In this document: positions 1 to 8,817 of the stretch, piece by piece
How positions within the stretch are numbered: the first letter of the stretch is position 1
Layout of the letters: every line of letters begins with the position of its first letter
NCBI RefSeq assembly: GCF_002802965.1
Contig: NZ_NXGA01000001.1
Location: 2,199,871-2,263,870, forward strand
DNA: 64,000 nucleotides
Reading direction: 5' to 3'
From: Sporolactobacillus pectinivorans
Lineage (GTDB): Bacteria > Bacillota > Bacilli > Bacillales > Sporolactobacillaceae
Notes under the pieces: generated by a model
What the model was told of the DNA's origin: nothing
The model's input: the letters and a program-made list of their open reading frames with translations, nothing else
The model's database searches: none
Position numbers and translations under genes: made by a program

Positions 1-21
1 AAATGATTCGGAGGGGTCAGA

Positions 22-1032
22 TTGTCAGAAACTCAGGAACTGTATGATATAACTATTATCGGCGGCGGTCCGACCGGGCTTTTTGCTGCTTTTTATGCCG
101 GATTACGGCAAATGAAAGTAAAAATTATTGAGAGTCTTCCTCAACTCGGAGGTCAGCTTGGCACGCTTTATCCGGAAAAAGATATATTTGACGTTGCCGG
201 TTTTCCAAAGATAAAGGCTAAAGACTTGGTCAAGAACCTCGTGCAACAGGCGGCACAATTTGATCCGGAGATTATTCTTGATGAAAAGGTACAAACACTT
301 GAACGTCAGGATGATGGGACTTTTAAGATCACTGCGGAATCAGGAAATAGCCACCGTACAAGAACGGTGATCGTTACGGCCGGGGTCGGAGCTTTTTCTC
401 CGCGACCGCTGAAAATTGAAGGCGCGGAAACCTACGAAAATAAAAACCTGCACTATTATGTTGACGATGTCCAAAAATTCGCGGGTAAGAAAGTTGCCAT
501 ACTTGGTGGCGGCGATTCTGCAGTCGACTGGGCAAACACGCTTGAGCCAATAGCCAGAGATGTTATGATTGTCCACCGCCGCGATCAATTCCGAGCTCAT
601 GAAAAAAGTGTAGAACAAATGAACCGGTCACGCGTTCGGATTTTCACACCGTATACGGCAAAAGAAATTATTGGAAACGGGGACAGAATTGAAAAATTGG
701 TTGTTGAGGAAGTCAAGGGCAATCGGCTTGAAATTTTGCCGCTTGACGATCTGATCGTCAACTACGGCTTTGTATCGGCGCTTGGCCCGATCAAAGACTG
801 GAACTTTGAATTTGATAAAAATGCTATTGTTGTCAATACAAAAATGGAGACGAGCGTACCTGGTATCTATGCTGCCGGTGATATTGCTTCATATCCAGGA
901 AAAATAAAACTGATTGCCACCGGATTTGGCGAAGCGCCGACTGCAGTCAATAACGCAAAACACTTTATCGATCCTGATTCCAGGACGCAGCCGATGCACA
1001 GCTCAAGTTCCGGAGAACTTTTTTCCAAATAA
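22..1032 (+). CDS. Ferredoxin/flavodoxin-NADP(+) reductase, thioredoxin-reductase-like type
   Basis: A 336-residue flavoprotein that passes electrons between NADPH and ferredoxin or flavodoxin in the cytosol. Seen directly: an N-terminal FAD-binding [10 protein letters not shown] loop (residues about 14-23), a central NADPH loop [10 protein letters not shown] (about 162-171) and a C-terminal GIYAAGDIA flavin motif. There is no CxxC redox pair, which separates it from thioredoxin reductase and fits the YumC/YcgT family of about 330 residues. It starts at TTG, 5 bases after the strong ribosome site GGAGGGG at 10-16. The promoter lies outside the window. It is followed by a hairpin and appears to be a single gene. 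YumC and YcgT paralogues cannot be told apart here. Confidence 0.93.
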   Translation: MSETQELYDITIIGGGPTGLFAAFYAGLRQMKVKIIESLPQLGGQLGTLYPEKDIFDVAGFPKIKAKDLVKNLVQQAAQFDPEIILDEKVQTLERQDDGTFKITAESGNSHRTRTVIVTAGVGAFSPRPLKIEGAETYENKNLHYYVDDVQKFAGKKVAILGGGDSAVDWANTLEPIARDVMIVHRRDQFRAHEKSVEQMNRSRVRIFTPYTAKEIIGNGDRIEKLVVEEVKGNRLEILPLDDLIVNYGFVSALGPIKDWNFEFDKNAIVVNTKMETSVPGIYAAGDIASYPGKIKLIATGFGEAPTAVNNAKHFIDPDSRTQPMHSSSSGELFSK

Positions 1033-1070
1033 ACAACCGATGGATAAGTGAATAAGTCGAATAGTCGATT

Positions 1071-1099
1071 ATGCCCGGTGTCTGAACGATGCCGGGCAT
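1071..1099 (+). terminator. Hairpin after the ferredoxin-NADP reductase gene
   Basis: ATGCCCGG pairs with CCGGGCAT across a 13-base loop. The T run (1115-1122) is about 15 bases away, so termination is likely but not certain. Confidence 0.5.
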
Positions 1100-1173
1100 T
1101 GAGATTTGATGTCGTTTTTTTTAACTGGTTCACTTATAATTAATCGTATCAAAGAACAGGCGGAGACGATGGG

Positions 1174-2049
1174 ATGATTATAAAGAGTTTCAATCGGCTG
1201 GATGAGGGAACGCTCATCCAGATTCGCAGCCTAGAACAGGCAGTGATGAAACAGGATGGCGAAAGGAATGAAGTATACCTTGATGCCTCACTGCATTTTA
1301 ACAATGCGATCAAGCATACGTTTATTGCTTATGAAAAAGACCAGCCAATAAGCGTTCTGCACCTGTTTCTGCCCACTTCGCGAGAAGCCGAACTCTGTGC
1401 TATGACACTGCCCGACTATCGGGGGCGTGGATACTTTTCAGCACTGCTGCTTTGTGCCGGGAAAGAATTGTCGAAGTACGGAATCCCGGATATTTTGTTT
1501 GTCGCAGATCATCGCGACTCAAATAAAAGCCTGACGGACCATCTGGGTGCAAACTATGATTTTTCGGAGTATGCCATGGCGCTTGAAAAAAACAGTTGGC
1601 ATGATCAGTCGCAGGACAATGGAATTAGATTAATAAAAACAAAATTTGGTGATCTCGATACGTTGACGGATATCAGTAGGGCGATTTTTGGCGAAAGCGA
1701 GGAGGACGCGCGCAGCAGGATTGAAAAATCATTGCTTGCCAGGACACGGGAAGGTTTTGCTGCGAATTTGAGCGGAAAGTTGATTGGCATGTGTTATGTT
1801 GACTATGAAGAAAGAGACCCAAGTGTTTTTGGCTTTGGGGTTCTGCCTGAGTTTCAGGGAAAAGGATACGGGCGGCGCTTTTTATCCCTCATCATCAGGC
1901 ATCTCTTCGTCAGAGGTGCTGTTCGAGTAAAATTAGAGGTAGAAAGTAAAAATAATCGCGCACTAAACCTGTATCGAAGTATCGGCTTCGCTGTTTCATC
2001 AGGTTACGATTATTATCGGATGGCTGTAAAACATATTTACAACGGTTAA
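1174..2049 (+). CDS. Tandem GNAT-family N-acetyltransferase
   Basis: A 291-residue protein with two GNAT acetyltransferase folds. The first half (about residues 1-140) carries the acetyl-CoA loop region YRGRGYFSAL, and the second (about 150-291) carries QGKGYGRRFL followed by the usual NNRALNLYRSIGF ending. Tandem GNAT proteins of this kind often have one degenerate domain that only shapes the substrate site. The substrate cannot be read from sequence. The next gene begins 12 bases downstream on the same strand, so the two are probably co-transcribed. The start is ATG at 1174 after GGCGGAGACGATGGG. Confidence 0.85.
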   Translation: MIIKSFNRLDEGTLIQIRSLEQAVMKQDGERNEVYLDASLHFNNAIKHTFIAYEKDQPISVLHLFLPTSREAELCAMTLPDYRGRGYFSALLLCAGKELSKYGIPDILFVADHRDSNKSLTDHLGANYDFSEYAMALEKNSWHDQSQDNGIRLIKTKFGDLDTLTDISRAIFGESEEDARSRIEKSLLARTREGFAANLSGKLIGMCYVDYEERDPSVFGFGVLPEFQGKGYGRRFLSLIIRHLFVRGAVRVKLEVESKNNRALNLYRSIGFAVSSGYDYYRMAVKHIYNG

Positions 2050-2061
2050 GGGGATCTGTTT

Positions 2062-3276
2062 ATGTGTGAAAATGATTCAAGAGAGCGATGGGAAAATGTA
2101 CTCATGACTGCAATGGCGCTGATTGATCAGGCAAAAGTCCCCTACACGCTGACAGGGAAAAGTGCTCTGGTCCTCCAGGGTGTTAAAATTCCTGATTCGG
2201 AAAATCAAACGATACAGATTTTAATTCAATGGGACGCGATAGAAAGTCTGTATCGGCTTTTTTTGCCTTACGAACCGGCTCCTGTAAAAAAGGACCTGAG
2301 AAAAACTTGGTTCGCACTGACCATTGATCATTTTCAGATGGAAATCGTCGGTTTTTTTGGCACGGTAATCCGTACGGATCCGGATCGGTTGCAGATAAAA
2401 TGTGGAACAGAAATGGTCTTTGTCAAGTCCCTTTATTATTTTTTAAGACGGTTGCAGGCGGATGATCCTTTATATCTGACGGTCAAAGACTATCTCCATC
2501 AAATGCAAAGTTCGGATGCCATTCAAAATGAAAAAGCCTGGAATGAAGATGCTTTTCAGGCATGGATCAGCCGGTTTGGGACCCCTGAACAGGCTGCTGC
2601 GAAAATACGGCATGATCCGGTCGGGCGGCTGGCTCAGCTTGCCCCTTATTTTCGCGTAGTAAAAGGGAAAAAGATCATCAATCTGCTCGGTTCACATGGG
2701 GGAAAAGCCCTGGCTCTTTCTTTGCTTGGGGCGGATGTAACGGTTGTCGATATATCAGAAGAAAATGCTGCGTATGCCCAAAGAACGGCGGCTGCGCTGG
2801 GTACTCCGCTCAATTATATTGTTTCAGATGTTCTGCGCCTTCCGAAAAACATAAGAACGTCGGGTTATGATGTTGTTCTCATGGAATTGGGCATTTTGCA
2901 TTACTTTATTGATCTTGACCCGCTTGCGAAGTTAGTCTTCCAATTGCTTAAAGACGGCGGGCAGCTGGTTCTTCAGGAATTTCATCCGGTTTCCACGAAA
3001 CTGGTCACGACACGCGGAAAAAAGCAAATCGTTTTTGGCAATTATTTTGATCAGACGTTGAAAGAACGGGAAGTCGCATACGGAAAGCATTTATCTTCCA
3101 GAGATCAATCAGAAGCTTTAAATTATAAAGTATTCCTGAGAGAATGGACACTGGGAGAGATTGTCACTTCATTCGCCCGTTCGGGGCTGCGCGTGGACAG
3201 GCTGGATGAACTGCCCAATACGAAAAACAGTGATATCGGTCTTCCAAAACTGTTTACGCTTGTCTGCTCAAAATGA
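2062..3276 (+). CDS. Nucleotidyltransferase-like domain fused to a SAM-dependent methyltransferase
   Basis: A 404-residue two-part protein. The C-terminal half is a class I methyltransferase: a glycine-rich loop region (INLLGSHGGKAL, about residue 208), an acidic end of strand 2 (VTVVDIS, about 230) and a DVVLMELGILHYF post-motif. The N-terminal half (about residues 10-160) resembles small nucleotidyltransferase-fold proteins of the aminoglycoside-adenylyltransferase type, with a TGKSALVLQG segment and a later FQMEIVGFFG strand. I see no clear GS-x-D-x-D catalytic pair, so this half may only bind. The natural substrate is unknown. It follows the GNAT gene by 12 bases, which suggests a two-gene modification unit. 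The start is ATG after GGGG. Confidence 0.72.
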   Translation: MCENDSRERWENVLMTAMALIDQAKVPYTLTGKSALVLQGVKIPDSENQTIQILIQWDAIESLYRLFLPYEPAPVKKDLRKTWFALTIDHFQMEIVGFFGTVIRTDPDRLQIKCGTEMVFVKSLYYFLRRLQADDPLYLTVKDYLHQMQSSDAIQNEKAWNEDAFQAWISRFGTPEQAAAKIRHDPVGRLAQLAPYFRVVKGKKIINLLGSHGGKALALSLLGADVTVVDISEENAAYAQRTAAALGTPLNYIVSDVLRLPKNIRTSGYDVVLMELGILHYFIDLDPLAKLVFQLLKDGGQLVLQEFHPVSTKLVTTRGKKQIVFGNYFDQTLKEREVAYGKHLSSRDQSEALNYKVFLREWTLGEIVTSFARSGLRVDRLDELPNTKNSDIGLPKLFTLVCSK

Positions 3277-3285
3277 AAATTAAAA

Positions 3286-3313
3286 GCACTGAGCTACTTT
3301 GGCCGCTCAGTGC
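3286..3313 (-). terminator. Rho-independent terminator of the sugar transporter gene
   Basis: GCACTGAGC pairs with GCTCAGTGC. Read on the minus strand, the stem is followed by TTTTAATTTT. It may also stop the convergent methyltransferase gene. Confidence 0.65.
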
Positions 3314-3391
3314 CCAAGAACATACAGTTTAGTCAAAATGGCGATTCCCGGCGAAATTTTATTTTTCTGGATTATAGAGTAAAATGATTGG

Positions 3392-4864
3392 TTAATCGGC
3401 TTGCTGTGATTCTTGAACAGCCTGATTTTTATCAAAATTTTTGAAATAGCGCTCAAGTTCTTCAAGCGAGTGTCCATTTGTTTCCGGTAAAAACTTTCCG
3501 ACAAAGGCCAGCGCGCCCAGTCCGCAGACAAAAAAGACAAAGAATGTCGTAGAGAGGCCGATCCAATTAAGTAAAACAGGGAAAATCAATCCAATCAGAA
3601 AGTTCGTGATCCAGAGACAAAAAACAGTGACCCCCATTCCGAGGCCGCGCAGCCTGAGCGGGAAAATTTCCGAAAGCATCAACCAGGTAACCGGGGAAAT
3701 GGCACCTTGCTGAAATGCGAGAAAGGTCACTGTCATGCCGAGGACAAGGAATGGGAGCAGGGCAGTGCCATGCAATGTGAGGGAAAAAATTCCGATCAGC
3801 AGAAGTGACAAGCTTGTTCCTGTGAGACCGACAAGCAACGTTGGGCGATGATTTACTTTGCCAAGAAGCCACATCCCGAAAAGCGTTGCAAGCACAGAGA
3901 TAATGCCGTTGGCAATATTGGCAATGAGAGCGACCTGCGCTTGAAATCCAGCTTCCTGAAGAATGTGGGTGCCATAGTACATAATGGAATTTACACCGGT
4001 AATTTGTTGAACAACAGCAATACCAATACCAAGTAAAACGATTCTCCGGATCCAGCCAACGTTCAGATCTTTGAAACCGGCTTTGTTTATTTTACTCTCT
4101 TTTTCGATCGATTTTTTAATGGTAATGAGTTCCAGATTCGCCCGCTTTTGCCTCCGAATCAGATGAAGGACATGCAACGCACTTTTCAGTTTGCCTTTCG
4201 ATGCATACCATCTTGGACTTTCCGGAACGATCAGCATGCCGATCCAAAGGAAGACTGCCGGCAAAGTCGCCAGCACAAGCATATAGCGCCATATATGCCC
4301 GGCACCGCCGGTATAACTTGCAATCATCGCATTGAAAGTATAGGCGAGCAGCTGTCCGCTGACGATCATCAGTTCGTTCTGCGTTACAATCTGTCCGCGT
4401 TTTTCAGCCGGTGACACTTCTGCCAGATAGGTGGGGACGGTTACTGAAGCCCCGCCCACGGCAAGCCCCAGCAAAAAGCGGAAAAAAATCATGAGCTCAG
4501 CGTTAGGAGCTAATGAGCAACCTAAAGTCGTGGCCAGAAAAATGATGGCCAGATACATAATGACTTTCCGGCGCCCTTTCATATCTGCCAGTTTTCCGCT
4601 GAATACAGCTCCAAAAGCAGCTCCAAACAGCAGTGAACTGGCAACCAGCCCTTCAGTGAAAGCATTGAGGTTGAGCTGATCCGGACGTGACATAAAAGGC
4701 AGTGCACCATTGATCACGCCTGTGTCATAGCCGAACAAAAGTCCTCCGAAGGTAGATACTAAAGCTATCAGTTTTAAAAATCTTTTATGTTTGTTTGAAT
4801 TCGGTGTCTTAAAGTTTCGGTCGGTATCATAGTCTGTTTGAATCGGATTATTGATACTGATAAT
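3392..4864 (-). CDS. MFS sugar porter, IolT-like (myo-inositol or pentose symporter)
   Basis: A 12-helix proton-coupled sugar symporter of the inner membrane. Family marks seen: FGGLLFGYDTGVINGALPF in helix 1, the GRRK loop after helix 2, PESPRWY after helix 6, QQITGVNSIMYYGT in helix 7 and PETNGHSLEELE at the end. The overall resemblance is strongest to B. subtilis IolT. The only TTG in the frame (4738) would cut helix 1, and there is no upstream in-frame ATG, GTG or TTG. The best start is ATT at 4864, five bases after GGAGG at 4870-4874, giving 490 residues. The start is inferred. It stands alone, facing the methyltransferase gene. Substrate specificity is not certain. Confidence 0.88.
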   Translation of the reverse strand: MISINNPIQTDYDTDRNFKTPNSNKHKRFLKLIALVSTFGGLLFGYDTGVINGALPFMSRPDQLNLNAFTEGLVASSLLFGAAFGAVFSGKLADMKGRRKVIMYLAIIFLATTLGCSLAPNAELMIFFRFLLGLAVGGASVTVPTYLAEVSPAEKRGQIVTQNELMIVSGQLLAYTFNAMIASYTGGAGHIWRYMLVLATLPAVFLWIGMLIVPESPRWYASKGKLKSALHVLHLIRRQKRANLELITIKKSIEKESKINKAGFKDLNVGWIRRIVLLGIGIAVVQQITGVNSIMYYGTHILQEAGFQAQVALIANIANGIISVLATLFGMWLLGKVNHRPTLLVGLTGTSLSLLLIGIFSLTLHGTALLPFLVLGMTVTFLAFQQGAISPVTWLMLSEIFPLRLRGLGMGVTVFCLWITNFLIGLIFPVLLNWIGLSTTFFVFFVCGLGALAFVGKFLPETNGHSLEELERYFKNFDKNQAVQESQQAD

Positions 4865-5075
4865 GAATCCCTCCTTGTCTAAAAAACATTTTACCGAAGC
4901 AATGACAAATCACATGTTTGGGTTAGAAAAAGCTGTGGCAATAAATATTGAGAAGATCAACGGAAAAACAGGGTTGTGCGAAAATGAGTACGTGGGAATA
5001 GAAATTGAAAATCAGTGCTAACATTGAAGATAGCTGATCAACCGAAAACCACAAGAGCAAAGTTGATTTTTGAGA

Positions 5076-5105
5076 TTGTGATTAGTTTAGCATTAAACTG
5101 ATATT
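5076..5105 (+). promoter_or_regulatory. Candidate MarR promoter with built-in operator
   Basis: A possible -35 TTGTGA (5076-5081) and -10 GATATT (5100-5105) are separated by 18 bases. The perfect inverted repeat AGTTTA-GCAT-TAAACT (5084-5099) fills this spacer, where a MarR dimer would block polymerase. The promoter match is weak and the operator role is inferred. Confidence 0.4.
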
Positions 5106-5127
5106 AAGTCAAAGAAGGTGAAATAAT

Positions 5128-5589
5128 TTGAAAAAACTTTCAATGGGAAACAGGTCAGGAAAAGCACAAAATAGAAGCCAACAACTTTGGCTTTTTCTGT
5201 CCCGAACCTATCATCTTCAGTTGCATTCCTTTGGGGTTTTTCTGAAAAAATGGAATCTTACTGTTCCTCAATATGAAGTGCTGAAACGGATTGCGGAACA
5301 GAAAAGGATTTCACAAAAAGATCTCGCTGAAAAATTGCTTGTTTCTAAAGGAAATGTCACACAACTTATTACTAAAATGGAAAATTCGGGATATATTTAT
5401 CGTGAACGGGAGTGGAAGACAAAATATTTATCTTTGACAGAAAAGGGGCTTGCACTTTATCAAAATTTACTGCCGGAGCAAGAAGATTTTTTTACACTTA
5501 GAATTCAAAGTTTAACAAAGAAAGAACAGAAGCAACTGATTAAGCTACTGAAGAAATTATACGATGAAGAGCCACATCCCGAAAGCTAA
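5128..5589 (+). CDS. MarR-family transcriptional regulator
   Basis: A 153-residue winged-helix DNA-binding protein. The helix-turn-helix is clear (ISQKDLAEKLLVSKGNVTQLITKMENSGYI, positions about 65-95, shown here only as the family marker), followed by a wing (YREREWKTKYLSLTEKG). The family forms dimers that repress target genes and release DNA when bound to phenolic or oxidant signals. No Cys of the OhrR type is obvious. It starts at TTG after AAGGTG. The inverted repeat in its own promoter suggests autoregulation. No co-transcribed partner is seen: the gene is followed by a terminator and a long gap, so its target is unknown. Confidence 0.85.
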   Translation: MKKLSMGNRSGKAQNRSQQLWLFLSRTYHLQLHSFGVFLKKWNLTVPQYEVLKRIAEQKRISQKDLAEKLLVSKGNVTQLITKMENSGYIYREREWKTKYLSLTEKGLALYQNLLPEQEDFFTLRIQSLTKKEQKQLIKLLKKLYDEEPHPES

Positions 5590-5612
5590 GCGAAATTCAC
5601 GGGTTAGAAAAA

Positions 5613-5641
5613 GGCCCCGGAAAGCAGGGACCGTTTTTTTA
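5613..5641 (+). terminator. Terminator of the MarR gene
   Basis: A short GC stem, GGCCC with GGGACC (one bulged A), is followed by a run of eight T. Confidence 0.5.
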
Positions 5642-5642
5642 T

Positions 5643-5674
5643 AATCAATTAATCAAACGTTTGTTTAATTGATT
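5643..5674. repeat. Near-perfect 32-bp palindrome, TetR-type operator shape
   Basis: The left half AATCAATTAATCAAAC and right half GTTTGTTTAATTGATT are reverse complements except at one pair. The centre CAAACGTTTG is the kind of core bound by TetR-family dimers. No tetR gene is adjacent. Confidence 0.45.
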
Positions 5675-6273
5675 TGTTTGCTTACACTACCCCGACAAAA
5701 GTTCTGTCAGCCGTATTAAGTACAAGTTTTTTAGTTCTTTGCATCTATCATTCAGCGTTGTCATTTGAACAGCGTTTACGATCACAACGGTTTTTTCCAT
5801 AGTTTTCTGATCGGTACCTGTCCATTCAGTTCATCCTCAATAATCGGAATCCCATGCATTGAAATCTTCTCATACCTTCAAACTTCTTGATTAGTTTTGA
5901 AATATCTTTGTTGATCATTTGTATTTGGCACGACCTAAGTCATTTATTTCTTGGAAGAATACACTTAGATCTACACATCACTATTTTGAATTGCCGGGGT
6001 TTTTAAGTTCCCTGGATTAAACTTTGCGGGTGGGGAATGCCCGGCCGAAACTATGCTACTGGCACGAAGCGGCCACTCTGTGACAAAAATTATGCGCTGC
6101 TCGTCATTTATACATAAACCAATCGTTTTAATGGATATTTTTTCAAGCAGCAGCCTCATCCAGGTCAAAAGCAGCTGCTTTAACACGGGAAAAATGATTC
6201 AGATTCATTCTACCCCGCGGTTATTGCTTAAATAATTGCATTATCGTCGCTTTTTGAGGCGCCGTTGTCGAAT
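5675..6273. other. Long non-coding or degenerate stretch
   Basis: About 600 bases with no gene I can support. Short open frames exist on both strands (5971-6186 minus, 6053-6235 plus), but they have no ribosome site and resemble no family known to me. The stretch could be the remains of a lost gene or mobile element. Confidence 0.5.
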
Positions 6274-6366
6274 ATACGTATAATATAGTACAAAATATGT
6301 TTATAAACTATTCATATAATGCTTTATTTATACGTATATGTCGTGTATATTTATGTGTATAAACTA
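6274..6366. repeat. Duplicated composite motif upstream of the EXLDI gene
   Basis: ATACGTATA occurs at 6274-6282 and 6330-6338. TATAAACTA occurs at 6302-6310 and 6358-6366, exactly 28 bases after each copy. A TATAAT box (6315-6320) lies between the units. This looks like a pair of operator or activator sites at the promoter of the next gene. Confidence 0.5.
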
Positions 6367-6406
6367 AATAGTCCGCAGATTACTTCAAAACGAGGGAGGA
6401 ATTTCA

Positions 6407-6943
6407 GTGCCAAATAAGACAATCTATGTACCTGACTCTGACCTTCAAGTTTTTGATCACGCACAGGATGTGTCCGGAAAAAACTTATCTGCTACGATCG
6501 TTCAGGCATTGAGATACTTTATCAAAATCGGTGAGGGCAAGGGCTTTGAATACGTGGAAATATCGGAAGGCGAAAGAGGATTTTACAAACGGAAGAGATT
6601 TATTGGCAGGGAACTGGCTTCGGCGTGTGTAACGGATGATCAGTCATCGCTTACTACCAGCTATACTGTCTATGAGACAGTGCATGGCCGTTTTGCAGTG
6701 CTTATTTCGGAGGAGAAAAAAATTCCTCTAGAACAGTCTTTAGAGCGTGAACTCGAAAGAAGGATCATGGAAAGGATTACTGGGGACTATAAAAACAGTT
6801 TTCAATATGGCAAGGAGGAGGAAGTGCCCGATGTGCGCCGGCTTGAAGTCTATAATTCGCTTGATTTACTTTCCGGCCATATTCCAGGTGACCTTTTCAG
6901 AACGCTTCACGAAATCAGGGATGGCGAATTTCTGGATATTTAA
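6407..6943 (+). CDS. EXLDI family protein
   Basis: A 178-residue cytosolic protein that ends in EFLDI, the terminal Glu-x-Leu-Asp-Ile motif for which the EXLDI family is named. The start (MPNKTIYVPDSDLQVFDHA) and the charged GFYKRKRFIGREL block are typical of the family. The biochemical function is not established. The N-terminal 45 residues have the spacing of a ribbon-helix-helix DNA-binding domain (strand, then two helices), so a role in transcription is possible but inferred. GTG start at 6407 after GGGAGGAATTTCA. corA begins 67 bases downstream on the same strand, and a duplicated motif precedes the gene. Confidence 0.8.
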   Translation: MPNKTIYVPDSDLQVFDHAQDVSGKNLSATIVQALRYFIKIGEGKGFEYVEISEGERGFYKRKRFIGRELASACVTDDQSSLTTSYTVYETVHGRFAVLISEEKKIPLEQSLERELERRIMERITGDYKNSFQYGKEEEVPDVRRLEVYNSLDLLSGHIPGDLFRTLHEIRDGEFLDI

Positions 6944-7010
6944 TGACAGGAATCCATATAAAAAATGCTGGAGATTTTGCATGTTTTCGGGCTTAAAAGG
7001 AGCATGGACG

Positions 7011-7970
7011 ATGATTCGTATTTTAGCAAAACAAGAAGAAGGGGAACTGACCGATTCGCTGACACTGTCTTCTCTGAATACAGCGTCGACAGAATGGCAC
7101 TGGGTGGACATCAGTGAACCGGATGAGGAGGAGACGGAGGAATTTACCCGGCGTTTTCCATTTTTCAGGTCCCATATGATGAAAAATGAACACCGTTATA
7201 CAAAACGTCCCCAGCTTCAACTTTTTAATGATTACTATTTCATGTCAATTCAGGCCGTCAGCCCGAGCACACTGAAACCTCATGAACTTCAATTGTATAT
7301 AGGCAAAAACTACTTTTTCTCGTTTCATACAGATAATCTAAAAGCGGTTAATGACATTTGGCATGAATGCCGTTCAAATGAAAATATTTCCGATGCCCAA
7401 ACACCAAAGGAAATTTTGCATCGTTTAATGGACAGGCTGGTAGAACAATATTTTATGGTCGCCAGTCTTCTTGAAGACAAAATCGATGCATTGGACATGA
7501 ATTCCAAACGTGAATCAATACACAGATTGAATGAACGGGTGTTTCAGATCCGCAGTGAACTTCTCGGCTTTCGGAGAGTGGTGACACCTTTGATGGACAT
7601 TCTCCAGCGGATGGTCGGTTCTTCTTATATACCGACAAGCGAGACGGAGAACATTTATTTGCGAAATGTCAGTGAGAATCTCGCCCGGTTGACTCACATA
7701 ATTGAATCCAACATGGAGATTACATCCGATATCCGTGACAGTTATCTGTCATTGACTTCGTACCGGACAAACAGCATTATGCAGACACTGACTGTCATTA
7801 CGACCATATTTATGCCTTTGACATTTATTGCCGGGATTTATGGTATGAATTTCAAATACATGCCGGAACTTGACTGGCATTGGGGCTATTTTCTGGTACT
7901 TGTGCTGATGATGGGTATTGCAATCAGCATGTATTTCTGGTTCCGGAAAAAAGGCTGGTTTGATAAATAA
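7011..7970 (+). CDS. corA: CorA-family magnesium/divalent cation channel
   Basis: A 319-residue CorA/MIT protein of the inner membrane: a cytosolic alpha/beta N-terminal domain, a long helix rich in charged residues (about 130-250), then two C-terminal transmembrane helices. The signature GMN is present (IAGIYGMNFKYMPEL), and the protein ends in a basic tail (FRKKGWFDK). It conducts Mg2+ (or Co2+/Ni2+) into the cell as a pentamer. ATG at 7011 has AAGGAG eight bases upstream. A longer reading frame back to 6747 only overlaps the EXLDI gene and is rejected. A clear terminator follows. Confidence 0.92.
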   Translation: MIRILAKQEEGELTDSLTLSSLNTASTEWHWVDISEPDEEETEEFTRRFPFFRSHMMKNEHRYTKRPQLQLFNDYYFMSIQAVSPSTLKPHELQLYIGKNYFFSFHTDNLKAVNDIWHECRSNENISDAQTPKEILHRLMDRLVEQYFMVASLLEDKIDALDMNSKRESIHRLNERVFQIRSELLGFRRVVTPLMDILQRMVGSSYIPTSETENIYLRNVSENLARLTHIIESNMEITSDIRDSYLSLTSYRTNSIMQTLTVITTIFMPLTFIAGIYGMNFKYMPELDWHWGYFLVLVLMMGIAISMYFWFRKKGWFDK

Positions 7971-8004
7971 CAGAAAGCTGCCCCGAGATAAGGGCAGCTT
8001 TCTG
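7971..8004. terminator. Bidirectional terminator between corA and the peroxiredoxin gene
   Basis: A 13-base stem, CAGAAAGCTGCCC with GGGCAGCTTTCTG, followed by TTTAACC on the plus strand and TTATTTAT on the minus strand. Confidence 0.8.
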
Positions 8005-8027
8005 TTTAACCTTTTTTACTGCAAAGG

Positions 8028-8678
8028 TTATTTTCCCAATCCTTTAACAACGTTTATAACTTCGACCGGATCAGTTCTTACTTTATAATCTGAACTGACA
8101 TGTGCAAAAACAATGTTTCCTTTCTGATTGATTACAAAAGTTGCGGGCTTTGGCAGTTCCCATTTTTCATTGCCATTCCGCTCTTCAAGATCAATTCCGG
8201 ACTCTTTATACAGATCAATTAGATAATCCTGAAGTTTAAAAAGCAAATGATAATGTGCAGCAACTTTTCCATCTTTGTCGCTCAGCACGGCAAATTCGAG
8301 TTCATCTTTTTCTTTTGTGGATAAAGACGCGTCAGGTGTCTGCGGACTGATTGCAATCAGCCGTGCACCGGCTTTTTGAATTTCAGGCAATGAGCGCTGA
8401 TAGGCTCTCAGTTCAAGGTTGCAATAGGGACACCAGCCGCCGCGATAGAATGAGATGATTACAGGACCTTTTGCCAGTTCTTCTGAAAGAGTTACTTTTT
8501 TTGCGGTGGCATCGGGAAGAGAAAAATCGGGGGCAGGATCTCCTTCCTTTAGTCCTCGAGCGACACCGAATGCTTCCAATTCTTTGATAGCCTGTGCATA
8601 GAGACGCTGTTTTTCAGGAGATGCTTTTTTCTTTGAAGAAACTTTATATTCATTTATTTCATCAAGTAATGAAGCCAT
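8028..8678 (-). CDS. Peroxiredoxin-like AhpC/TSA family protein
   Basis: A 216-residue thioredoxin-fold protein. The core GDPAPDFSLPD (about residues 50-60) and SFYRGGWCPYCNLELRAYQ (about 87-105) with a CPYC pair are typical of the PRX-like subfamily that reduces peroxides with thiol cofactors. ATG at 8678 is chosen because GGAGG lies 11 bases upstream. The TTG at 8696 would fall before that site. It is monocistronic and faces corA across a shared terminator. The electron donor is unknown. Confidence 0.85.
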   Translation of the reverse strand: MASLLDEINEYKVSSKKKASPEKQRLYAQAIKELEAFGVARGLKEGDPAPDFSLPDATAKKVTLSEELAKGPVIISFYRGGWCPYCNLELRAYQRSLPEIQKAGARLIAISPQTPDASLSTKEKDELEFAVLSDKDGKVAAHYHLLFKLQDYLIDLYKESGIDLEERNGNEKWELPKPATFVINQKGNIVFAHVSSDYKVRTDPVEVINVVKGLGK

Positions 8679-8817
8679 TTTTTTACAAGCCTCCAATAGT
8701 ATGTTAAATTTACTGTACAGCAGAGTTGAGAATGTTTCGAATCATTCGCTCTGATGCGAAAATAGATTTGCTTTCCAGTAACATCATTGTATATAGAAAT
8801 TTTCGGGAGGTCATTAT

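Noticed and set aside
6747..7010. N-terminal extension of corA
   Set aside because: It overlaps the EXLDI gene in another frame. The strong ribosome site AAGGAG at 6997-7002 fixes the start at 7011.
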